A DNA stretch of 8,177 nucleotides from Desulfobulbaceae bacterium (lineage in GTDB: Bacteria; Desulfobacterota; Desulfobulbia; Desulfobulbales; Desulfobulbaceae): positions 1 through 8,177 of the forward strand of contig JALXCX010000074.1 in the NCBI GenBank assembly GCA_026990725.1. The letters run 5' to 3'. Below the pieces are notes generated by a model that saw only the letters and a program-made list of their open reading frames with translations, was not told the DNA's origin and did not search any database. This document shows positions 1 through 6,091 of this stretch, one piece after another; position 1 is the first letter of the stretch, and each line of letters begins with the position of its first letter. A program made the translations under genes and the position numbers.

Positions 1-172
1 CCATGGTACAGATTCGACAACAGATACCACCCTCACCAAAACTACAATGGGGCGTCTGTTTTTCAAGCCTGTCCCAGGCCGTTTCGATACCGTCACGTTC
101 CGCCTTGCGCAGCATCTGCCGGGCATCTTCCCAGATACTCTTTTCTTCAATTGTTTTCTGTTCTTTGGCCAT
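1..172 (-). CDS. cooS: Anaerobic Ni-Fe carbon monoxide dehydrogenase catalytic subunit CooS, N-terminal fragment
   Basis: CooS catalyses reversible oxidation of CO to CO2 at a Ni-Fe-S C-cluster, passing electrons through the B and D [4Fe-4S] clusters. Only the first 57 codons are inside the window; the gene runs off the left edge, so the C-cluster ligands cannot be checked. The visible N-terminus begins MAKEQKTIEEKSIWEDARQM and later contains CSFGEGGICCRICTM, with cysteines at residues 43, 51, 52 and 55. This spacing equals that of Carboxydothermus CODH-II (Cys39 and Cys47 for the D-cluster, Cys48 and Cys51 for the start of the B-cluster), as recalled from the literature. The ATG is chosen because a strong ribosome binding site lies just before it and the length before the first cysteine fits the family. 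The gene is divergent from ftsH and has a CooA-like operator upstream, so CO-dependent induction is inferred. A hybrid-cluster protein is the main alternative, but the CC-pair spacing argues against it. Confidence 0.9.
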   Translation of the reverse strand, partial: MAKEQKTIEEKSIWEDARQMLRKAERDGIETAWDRLEKQTPHCSFGEGGICCRICTM

Positions 173-175
173 GGT

Positions 176-183
176 CTCCTCCC
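176..183 (-). promoter_or_regulatory. Strong Shine-Dalgarno of cooS
   Basis: On the minus strand GGGAGGAG lies 3 bases (plus the start codon) upstream of the cooS ATG at 172-170. It is the best ribosome binding site visible in the window and decides the cooS start. Confidence 0.8.
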
Positions 184-198
184 TGAATTATAGAACAT

Positions 199-227
199 AA
201 AATATCGCAGCTGTTTTCACTCTACAA
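199..227 (-). promoter_or_regulatory. Candidate cooS promoter
   Basis: On the minus strand TTGTAG (227-222) and TATTTT (204-199) are separated by 17 bp, predicting a transcript start near 192 and placing the palindrome at 246-261 centred at -61.5, the classic class I activator position. A second reading uses TAGAGT (224-219) as the -10 box, with a start near 212 and the palindrome centred at -41.5, the class II position used by CooA and many CRP-family activators. Both -10 boxes are weak matches, as expected for an activator-dependent promoter. The sequence alone does not decide between them. Confidence 0.4.
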
Positions 228-245
228 CCCCTCCAAAATTTCTGC

Positions 246-261
246 TGTCAGCTGGCTGACA
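246..261. promoter_or_regulatory. Perfect palindrome, probable CooA-type operator for cooS
   Basis: TGTCAGCTGGCTGACA has 7-bp perfectly inverted arms around a central TG. It fits the pattern TGTCR-N6-YGACA known for CooA sites in front of coo operons. It lies 74 bp (centre to first base) upstream of the cooS start codon. The window also encodes a CooA-like regulator whose recognition helix contains SRQTVST, close to SRQTTST of Rhodospirillum CooA. The assignment of this regulator to this site is inference, but site, spacing and regulator agree. The site also lies upstream of ftsH and could affect that gene as well. Confidence 0.75.
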
Positions 262-299
262 AACATAATTTTTTCTGATCAGCGGGCCAAAAGATTCGC

Positions 300-327
300 T
301 TGTTTTTTTATAGCTGCTGGTTATTGT
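300..327 (+). promoter_or_regulatory. Tentative ftsH promoter
   Basis: TTGTTT (300-305) and TATTGT (322-327) are separated by 16 bp and lie about 60 bp upstream of ftsH. Both boxes are partial matches to the sigma-70 consensus in an AT-rich stretch, where chance matches are common. No clear heat-shock (sigma-32) promoter is seen. Confidence 0.25.
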
Positions 328-370
328 TTAGGCATTGCTTGCAGCATAAACCGTCTAATTTCAAAAATTT

Positions 371-379
371 AAGGTGAGG
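371..379 (+). promoter_or_regulatory. Ribosome binding site of ftsH
   Basis: AAGGTGAGG lies 5 bases before the ATG at 385 and supports that start. Confidence 0.65.
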
Positions 380-384
380 CCTGC

Positions 385-2274
385 ATGAAAAACAACAAGT
401 TCACTTTAGGTAACGGAAAAAAGCCTGAAATCGAGATCAACAAGACCACCAAAGAAAAATTCTGGCAGAGTCCAAATTTTACTTTCTGGCTCTACGTTCT
501 GATTATTCTGATATCTTTTCAATACTACCAGGGGTATCAGCAGGCCCGGCAGGAAGAAATCCCCTACAGCGAATTCCTGACCCATGTAGAGAACCAGGAA
601 GTCGAAGACGCGGTTATCACCGATCAAATCATCAGCGGCACCCTGAAGCTCACGGATGAAAAAACAGGGAAACCTCGTCGCTTCATCACCGTTCCTCTGA
701 TGTGGAATAACGATCTTGCTGTAAGCCTTGAAAAAAAAGGCGTCAAGTACACTGTACGGCATAACTCGGACTGGCTCGGCAAATTCCTGATGAACTGGGT
801 ACTGCCCCTTGGCCTGCTCTTCCTCTTCTGGAGCTGGATGGCCAAGCGCATGGGCAACATGGGCAAGGGGATTCTCAATATCGGCAATAAAATCCATATT
901 CACCCCGTCGATTTACCCAAGGTTACCTTTGATGATGTGGCCGGAGCCGAAGAAGCAAAACAGGAACTCAAGGAAAGTGTTGATTTTTTAAAAGACCCCA
1001 GCCAGATTCAGGCGCTGGGCGGCAGAATGCCCAAGGGCGTGCTCATGGTCGGCCCTCCGGGGACAGGAAAAACATTGCTTGCCCGAGCTGTTGCCGGAGA
1101 ATCAGGGGTACCGTTTTTTTCCATCAGCGGCTCTGAATTTATTGAAATGTTTGTCGGGGTCGGAGCGGCCAGAGTGCGGGAGCTTTTTGAACAGGCGCGA
1201 CAGAAAGCGCCCTGCATCATATTTATCGACGAGCTGGATGCCATTGGCCGCTCACGAAGTGCCGGCCCTGCCATGGGCGGACATGACGAGCGCGAACAGA
1301 CCTTAAATCAAATCCTTACAGAGATGGACGGCTTTGATCCTTCCACCGGCGTTGTGGTCATGGCGGCCACCAACCGCCCGGAGATTCTTGACAAGGCCCT
1401 GCTCCGGGCTGGCCGTTTTGACCGCCAGATTCTGGTCGACAAACCAAACTTAAGAGACCGGGAGGCCATTTTAAAACTCCACGCAGCAAAGCTTGAACTG
1501 GGCGAAGATATTGACCTGCTCGTCGTGGCCAAACGGACTCCCGGGTTTGTGGGTGCTGATCTTGAAAACATCTGTAATGAGGCCGCAATTCAGGCCCTCA
1601 GGCGCAAGGCCAAGGCAGTCACCATGAAAGACTTTGAAGCAGCCATCGACCGCATCATTGCCGGCCCTGAAAAGAAACATCGGGTGCTCAATGCTGACGA
1701 AAAAACACGAGTGGCATTTCACGAGTCCGGACATACCCTGGTGGCCGTGACTGTGCCCACTGGCGATCCGGTGCATAAGGTATCTATTATTCCACGGGGA
1801 GTAGCAGCGCTTGGCTACACCATGCAGCTGCCGGTGGAGGAAAAATTTCTTTCTACAGAAGAGGAGCTGCGGGATCAGATCGCCATTCTTCTGGGCGGAC
1901 GGGTCGCAGAAGAAATCGTTTTGGGCAATGTCTCTTCAGGCGCGTCCAACGATCTGGAACGTGCCTCGGAAATCGCCCGCTCCATGATAACCCGACTGGG
2001 TATGAGCGAAAAACTTGGCCCTATCACCTACGGCAGACAGCAGGAGCTGCAATATCTTGGCATCCATGGTCAGGAAGAACGCAACTTCAGCGAGGCAACG
2101 GCCCAGATGATTGATGAGGAGACAAGGATGCTCATTGAGAATCAGTACCAGCGGGCTGTGGAGATCATCCAGAAGAACAAAAACGCTCTTGCTGCACTGG
2201 CAGAACGGCTTGAAGAAAAAGAAGTCATTGACGGGGATGAGGTGGATCAGATTATTGCGGCAAATAACAACTAG
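385..2274 (+). CDS. ftsH: ATP-dependent zinc metalloprotease FtsH
   Basis: Membrane-anchored hexameric AAA+ protease that extracts and degrades membrane and some cytosolic proteins. All key parts are visible in 629 residues, a normal length. A cytosolic N-terminal stretch of about 30 residues precedes TM1 (about 33-49); a periplasmic domain follows, then TM2 (about 134-152). The AAA+ module has Walker A GPPGTGKT (223-230), the pore loop MFVGVG (255-260), Walker B IIFIDE (278-283) and the second region of homology at 328-347 with arginine fingers R341 and R344. The protease has HESGH (446-450) and the probable third zinc ligand D523 in SGASND. The SRH reads LLRAGRFDR, with alanine where proline is usual. 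The C-terminal tail is short. The gene stands alone on its strand between two leftward genes, not in the usual tilS-ftsH-folP setting, so it may be an extra paralogue; this is inference. Its stop is followed at once by a run of eight T. Confidence 0.97.
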   Translation: MKNNKFTLGNGKKPEIEINKTTKEKFWQSPNFTFWLYVLIILISFQYYQGYQQARQEEIPYSEFLTHVENQEVEDAVITDQIISGTLKLTDEKTGKPRRFITVPLMWNNDLAVSLEKKGVKYTVRHNSDWLGKFLMNWVLPLGLLFLFWSWMAKRMGNMGKGILNIGNKIHIHPVDLPKVTFDDVAGAEEAKQELKESVDFLKDPSQIQALGGRMPKGVLMVGPPGTGKTLLARAVAGESGVPFFSISGSEFIEMFVGVGAARVRELFEQARQKAPCIIFIDELDAIGRSRSAGPAMGGHDEREQTLNQILTEMDGFDPSTGVVVMAATNRPEILDKALLRAGRFDRQILVDKPNLRDREAILKLHAAKLELGEDIDLLVVAKRTPGFVGADLENICNEAAIQALRRKAKAVTMKDFEAAIDRIIAGPEKKHRVLNADEKTRVAFHESGHTLVAVTVPTGDPVHKVSIIPRGVAALGYTMQLPVEEKFLSTEEELRDQIAILLGGRVAEEIVLGNVSSGASNDLERASEIARSMITRLGMSEKLGPITYGRQQELQYLGIHGQEERNFSEATAQMIDEETRMLIENQYQRAVEIIQKNKNALAALAERLEEKEVIDGDEVDQIIAANNN

Positions 2275-2322
2275 ATTTTTTTTAAGGCCTGCCTGTCCGC
2301 AATCCTGACAGAAGCGGCCCGG

Positions 2323-2991
2323 CTATTTCTCAGGTATCCCCTGCGGGTAATTGCGCAGTAAATCCACGTGGGGGATGCAATAGCTGGTTCGATTGCTTTT
2401 TTGCAGCACGCCCTCTTTGAGCATATTGCTGATAATAGTGGAAACTGTCTGCCGGGAAGCCCCGACAATGGCCGCCAGCTGAGTGGTGGTTAAATCTAGT
2501 GAAAAAAGAATACCCCCATCAGTCACAGTGCCATTATGCTGGCCTTCATAGAGGAAAAAATCTGTCAGCCTCTGGCGGATATCTTTAAAAACGAGGCTGT
2601 CAATAATTGAAAACGACTGTCCAAGGAGTTCTCCCAGCACAGAAATAATGGTTCTTGATAATGCCGGTTGTGTCGCCATGTGGGCATGCAAACGTCCTGT
2701 CTCCATTTCCAACAGAATCGCTTGGTCAAGGGTTACCACATGGGCCCGGGTATGGGTCACATAGATGTCGCCGGGTTCCAGAATGGCCAGGGAAAAATCC
2801 TTGTCTTCCACAGCAAGATATATTCTAAGCCGCCCCTGCCGGACAATAAAAACCCGATCTGTTTCATGGCCGGGTGAACAGACAAGACTGTTTTTGGGAT
2901 AGATCTTTTCACTGAATTCACTCAAAAAACTCTGATTCTCAGGTTTTTCCAGCTCCGTGAGCAGATTAATAGTGGAAAATTTTCTTTTCAT
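2323..2991 (-). CDS. cooA: CooA-like CO-sensing heme transcription factor (CRP/FNR family)
   Basis: A 222-residue CRP/FNR-family regulator: N-terminal effector domain (about 1-105), long dimerisation helix (about 108-140), and winged helix-turn-helix (about 168-195, TTTQLAAIVGASRQTVST). Several blocks recall CooA: FSTINLL at the N-terminus, KNSLVC, GRLRIYL, LEPGDIYVTHTRA and LVFKDIRQRL. The last two closely resemble Carboxydothermus CooA (GDIFCTHTRA, LVFKDARLRL, from memory). H80 aligns with the proximal heme ligand His77 of Rhodospirillum CooA. C-helix residues I115, I116, L119, G120 and L123 align with its CO pocket. The Fe(III) ligand Cys75 is replaced by V78, and the N-terminus is Met-Lys rather than Pro, so ligand switching must differ. 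The start is fixed by an in-frame TGA three codons upstream and by N-terminal alignment. The Shine-Dalgarno-like AACAGG abuts the ATG and is poorly placed, suggesting weak translation. The likely target is the palindrome before cooS. A non-heme CRP-family activator remains possible. Confidence 0.8.
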   Translation of the reverse strand: MKRKFSTINLLTELEKPENQSFLSEFSEKIYPKNSLVCSPGHETDRVFIVRQGRLRIYLAVEDKDFSLAILEPGDIYVTHTRAHVVTLDQAILLEMETGRLHAHMATQPALSRTIISVLGELLGQSFSIIDSLVFKDIRQRLTDFFLYEGQHNGTVTDGGILFSLDLTTTQLAAIVGASRQTVSTIISNMLKEGVLQKSNRTSYCIPHVDLLRNYPQGIPEK

Positions 2992-3001
2992 CCTGTTTCA
3001 T

Positions 3002-3018
3002 TTTGCCCGGATGGCAAA
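3002..3018. repeat. Inverted repeat just upstream of the cooA-like gene
   Basis: TTTGCC and GGCAAA form a perfect 6-bp inverted repeat around a 5-base loop, ending 10 bases before the cooA-like start codon at 2991. It has no T-tract on the minus strand, so it is not a typical terminator for the preceding gene. It could be a leader hairpin affecting translation, or an operator, since a TATATC -10-like box lies next to it at 3024-3019 on the minus strand. Confidence 0.4.
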
Positions 3019-3067
3019 GATATATGGTCTGTCATTGCGGCCCACTGTTGCCCGAACCCCCAGGTCA

Positions 3068-4831
3068 TCATTTTCGTTTATTTCGTTTATTTCTTTTCTG
3101 TTTTTTCGCTACCCGGGACAAAGACCTGCTCTTTTTCCCCAAAGGCGACTGTTTGCCCAGAAGCGCCATTTTCTGTTTTTCCCGGCCATTTGCATTTTTT
3201 TCAACAAAACAGGATGCTTCCCTCAGCGGATTATACCCTGTCCAGTACATAAGCGTTGACCAGGTGGACGGAGTCGGCGTAAAAATCTGTACCTGCCTGG
3301 GGATAAGCTTAAGTTCTTTTGAAGCAAATTTTTTCAGCTCGATCATATCCTGCAACCTGCAGCCGGGGTGAGCAGCAATGATGTAATAGGTGAGAAACTG
3401 AGGCAACCCTTCCTGCCTGGTCAGTCGGTTGAACAGTTCACGAAATTTAAGCAGGCTGCCGGTTCCCGGTTTGCCCATGCAGTCCAAAACCCTGTCAATA
3501 CAATGCTCCGGGGCAACTTTCATCTGACCGGAAATATGGTGCCGAACAAGCTGCCGCAGGTACTGCAGACCATTTTTGCGATCGGCAAGGATCAAATCAT
3601 AGCGAATACCGGAGGAGACAACGACTTTTTTTATCCCCTCAATCTGCCGTAACCTCTGCAACAGCTCAATCTGTTTGCCATGGTTTACGGGCATTTTTCG
3701 GCAGATATCCGGAAAAATGCATCGTTTATCCAGGCAGGCGCCCTTATTTAGTTTTTTGCTGCATTCAAAACCGTACATATTGGCGGTTGGCCCGCCCACA
3801 TCATGGATCATGCCTTTGAATGCAGGATGAGAACTCAGTTTTTTTGCCTCACGAATGATGGAATCCTGGCTGCGGGAACTGATTGTCCGGCCCTGATGTA
3901 CGGCAATGGCGCAAAAATTACACTCACCATGGCAGCCCCGGTGGGTGGTTATGGAAAAGCGGATGGTTTCAAGAGCCCTGACTTTGCCAAAATTTGCATA
4001 ATACGGGTGCAGATCAAGCTGGTAATCCAGCTCATAGATATGATCAAGTTCCCCGGGAGTCGGCACGGGCTGGGGCGGATTTTGAATCAGCAAACGGTCA
4101 GCATGGGTCTGGCACAATCCCTTTGCCGACACGGGATCATTGTTTTCATAAAACAACGCAAACATCCGGGAGAATTGTCTCCGGCTCTCCCGGCAGGCTT
4201 CAAAAGAAGGTATGGTCAACGTATTTTCAGGAATTTCCCTGCCTATATAACACATTCCCGGGATATGGCGCGGATCGACACCATTTCTCAGACAAACGGC
4301 CAGCTCGACCACTGAGCGCTCGGCCATGCCATAGAGCAGATAATCTGCCTTGGCATCAAAAAGAATTGAGCGGCGGATACTGTTTGACCAGTAATCATAA
4401 TGCGCCACCCGACGCAGGCTGGCTTCTATACCGCCCAGCACAAGAGGCACGGTTTGTTTGAAATGTCGACGGATCAGATTACTATAGGCAAGGACTGCCC
4501 GGTCCGGCCTGCGGTTGTTGATGCCGCCCGGGGTATAGTCATCTTTTTTTCGTTTAATACCGGATGCCGTCCGGTTGGCGACCATGGAATCTATACAACC
4601 GCCACTCACCCCCCAAAATAATTCCGGCTCACCAAGACGACAGATATCCTCACTGTTTACCTCGGGCTGGGCAATAATTCCTACCTTGAACCCGGCATCG
4701 GCAAGGACACGCCCGATCACCGCGACACCAACAAAGGGCGAGTCGATATAGGCATCCCCGGTAACCAGAATAATATCCAGCCTGTCCCAGCCAAGGGTAC
4801 GAAGTTCTTTTTGGGTGGTGGGTAAAAACAT
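3068..4831 (-). CDS. ygiQ: YgiQ-family (UPF0313) radical SAM protein
   Basis: A 587-residue radical SAM enzyme of the YgiQ family; the substrate is unknown. The N-terminal family domain is clear: LGWDRLDIILVTGDAYIDSP (13-32), GGIEASLRR (133-141) and AHYDYWS (143-149). The radical SAM cluster motif is CHGECNFC with C300, C304 and C307. A second cysteine group, C357, C366, C371 and C377, matches a conserved block in E. coli YgiQ (recalled) and could bind another iron-sulfur cluster; that is inference. The motifs PEHC (441-444) and AAHPG (486-490) follow. The C-terminus is shorter than in the 739-residue E. coli protein: after FTPTPSTWSTLMYWTG (517-532) and KQKMALLGK (552-560) it becomes a lysine/arginine-rich tail. 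The start agrees with the family (FLPTTQKEL). No Shine-Dalgarno is seen; translation is probably coupled to the flavoprotein gene, whose stop lies 3 bp upstream. Confidence 0.93.
   Translation of the reverse strand: MFLPTTQKELRTLGWDRLDIILVTGDAYIDSPFVGVAVIGRVLADAGFKVGIIAQPEVNSEDICRLGEPELFWGVSGGCIDSMVANRTASGIKRKKDDYTPGGINNRRPDRAVLAYSNLIRRHFKQTVPLVLGGIEASLRRVAHYDYWSNSIRRSILFDAKADYLLYGMAERSVVELAVCLRNGVDPRHIPGMCYIGREIPENTLTIPSFEACRESRRQFSRMFALFYENNDPVSAKGLCQTHADRLLIQNPPQPVPTPGELDHIYELDYQLDLHPYYANFGKVRALETIRFSITTHRGCHGECNFCAIAVHQGRTISSRSQDSIIREAKKLSSHPAFKGMIHDVGGPTANMYGFECSKKLNKGACLDKRCIFPDICRKMPVNHGKQIELLQRLRQIEGIKKVVVSSGIRYDLILADRKNGLQYLRQLVRHHISGQMKVAPEHCIDRVLDCMGKPGTGSLLKFRELFNRLTRQEGLPQFLTYYIIAAHPGCRLQDMIELKKFASKELKLIPRQVQIFTPTPSTWSTLMYWTGYNPLREASCFVEKNANGREKQKMALLGKQSPLGKKSRSLSRVAKKQKRNKRNKRK
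3074..3091. repeat. Two-copy 9-bp tandem repeat in the 3' end of the ygiQ-like gene
   Basis: TCGTTTATT occurs twice in direct succession (plus-strand reading) and continues partly into a third copy. It encodes the NKRNKR part of the basic C-terminal tail. Because the unit is a multiple of three, copy-number changes would lengthen or shorten the tail without a frameshift. Confidence 0.7.
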
Positions 4832-4834
4832 GAT

Positions 4835-6091
4835 TCAGCGACAGAGGTTGTGAAGAGATTCTGCAGCGCTCAAGCCGGCCAGCCAGCCTGTAGAAAAAGC
4901 GGCCTGAAGATTATAGCCGCCTGTATCAGCCTGCAGGTCAAGCAGTTCTCCGGCAAAATAAAGACCGTCACATTTTTTTGATTCCATGGTCCGGGGATTG
5001 ACTTCGGCAAGTTTCACACCACCGGCCGTCACGATGGCCTCTTTAAAGCCACGAAAACCGGTAACAGAAAAGACTATACTTTTGAGCCACTGCAGCAGCC
5101 GTTTACGCTCCCGGGCTGTTATCTCGCCGGCCAGTCGGGTGGGAGCAATCTCTGTTTCTGCAAGGCAGACCGGCACCATCTTCTGAGCCATCAGACCGCG
5201 AAGAACTGAATCCATTGACTCTTTATGGCGACGGGCAAAATCGCGCAGAAGCCGGGCATCGAGTTTTATTCTATCAAGAGCCGGCTTGAGATCTAGATGC
5301 AGATCCACTTTTTTCCCCTGGGTAAGAGCGTCCACAATAATGGCGCTGAGCGTCAGGATGACCGGCCCGGACAACCCGTATTTCATAAAGAGCAGTTCAC
5401 CAAACTCTGCTCCTTTTTTCTTGTTGTCAATAAACAGGCTCACAGAAATATTGCGCAGATGCAAACCGGCAAGCCGGGCAGCCATATCCCCGGCTGTTTC
5501 CACCGGCACAAGGGCTGGCCGGGGGGTAATAATGGTGTGACCGGCCTGTTTTGCCAGTCTGTAGCCGTCTCCGCTTGAGCCGGTTGCCGGATACGAGGCA
5601 CCTCCTGTGGTCAGAATCACTTTTTGACCATACACAGGATTACCGTTACAGAGAACCCCCTCAATCCTCCCTTCATTGAACAGCAGTTGACTCACCCGGG
5701 AACCAGGGCGGATAGAGACGTTGTGTCCCTCAAGCCAGCCAGTGAATGTTGCCACCACGTCCCGGGCTCTGCCGCTCCCGGGAAAAACCCGGCCCCCACG
5801 CTCTTTGACCAGTTCAAGGCCGTTTGCAACAAAAAATTCCATTAATTCAGGGCTGAAAAACCGATGAAAGGCCTGCCGGAGAAAGCGACCATTCCGGCCA
5901 AAATGCTCTATAAAATCATGAATATCTGCAATGTTTGTCACATTACAGCGGCCTTTGCCTGAAATACTGATCTTGCGACCTGGAGTTTTCATTTTTTCAA
6001 GCAGGACAACATCGGCGCCAGTAGCCGCGGCCTGTCCGGCCGCCATCATTCCGGCAGCTCCACCGCCCACAACAAGGATCCGTTTCTTCAT
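4835..6091 (-). CDS. HI0933/YhiN-family FAD-dependent flavoprotein
   Basis: A 418-residue member of the HI0933 (YhiN-like) flavoprotein family, annotated variously as NAD(P)/FAD-dependent oxidoreductase or aminoacetone oxidase-like; the physiological reaction is not settled. The Rossmann dinucleotide motif VVGGGAAGMMAAG lies at 7-19 with the acidic end of strand 2 at LEK (31-33). The family signature GRKISISGKGRCNVTN is at 38-53, a second FAD-contact block TTGGASYPATGSSGDGY at 161-177, and the C-terminal closing motif LYFAGELLD plus TGGYNLQAAFSTGWLAG at 377-406. Length and all blocks are those of a complete family member. The ATG overlaps the TGA stop of the upstream antiporter gene (ATGA, 6091-6088), which suggests translational coupling, and the stop lies 3 bp before the radical SAM gene. 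A shared pathway with either neighbour is not evident. Confidence 0.93.
   Translation of the reverse strand: MKKRILVVGGGAAGMMAAGQAAATGADVVLLEKMKTPGRKISISGKGRCNVTNIADIHDFIEHFGRNGRFLRQAFHRFFSPELMEFFVANGLELVKERGGRVFPGSGRARDVVATFTGWLEGHNVSIRPGSRVSQLLFNEGRIEGVLCNGNPVYGQKVILTTGGASYPATGSSGDGYRLAKQAGHTIITPRPALVPVETAGDMAARLAGLHLRNISVSLFIDNKKKGAEFGELLFMKYGLSGPVILTLSAIIVDALTQGKKVDLHLDLKPALDRIKLDARLLRDFARRHKESMDSVLRGLMAQKMVPVCLAETEIAPTRLAGEITARERKRLLQWLKSIVFSVTGFRGFKEAIVTAGGVKLAEVNPRTMESKKCDGLYFAGELLDLQADTGGYNLQAAFSTGWLAGLSAAESLHNLCR

Noticed and set aside
187..192. Exact TATAAT on the minus strand upstream of cooS
   Set aside because: A -10 box here would start the transcript around 180, inside the Shine-Dalgarno at 183-176, leaving cooS without an intact ribosome binding site.
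3..200. Rightward 65-codon ORF at the left edge
   Set aside because: It is the antisense shadow of the cooS N-terminus, which has a strong ribosome binding site and the diagnostic cysteine pattern.
2252..2283. Possible ftsH terminator: TTATT/AATAA inverted repeat followed by eight T
   Set aside because: The stem is only five A/T pairs, lies inside the coding end, and is separated from the T-run by 8 bases, so an intrinsic terminator is not supported.
2293..2311. CTGTC/GACAG inverted repeat between the convergent ends of ftsH and the CooA-like gene
   Set aside because: As a CooA site the spacing between TGTC and GACA is 9 instead of 8 and the position is downstream of both genes; as a terminator it has no T-tract on either side in the right orientation.
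3803..4315. Rightward 170-codon ORF
   Set aside because: It lies antisense to the well-conserved radical SAM gene and resembles no family; it is a shadow.
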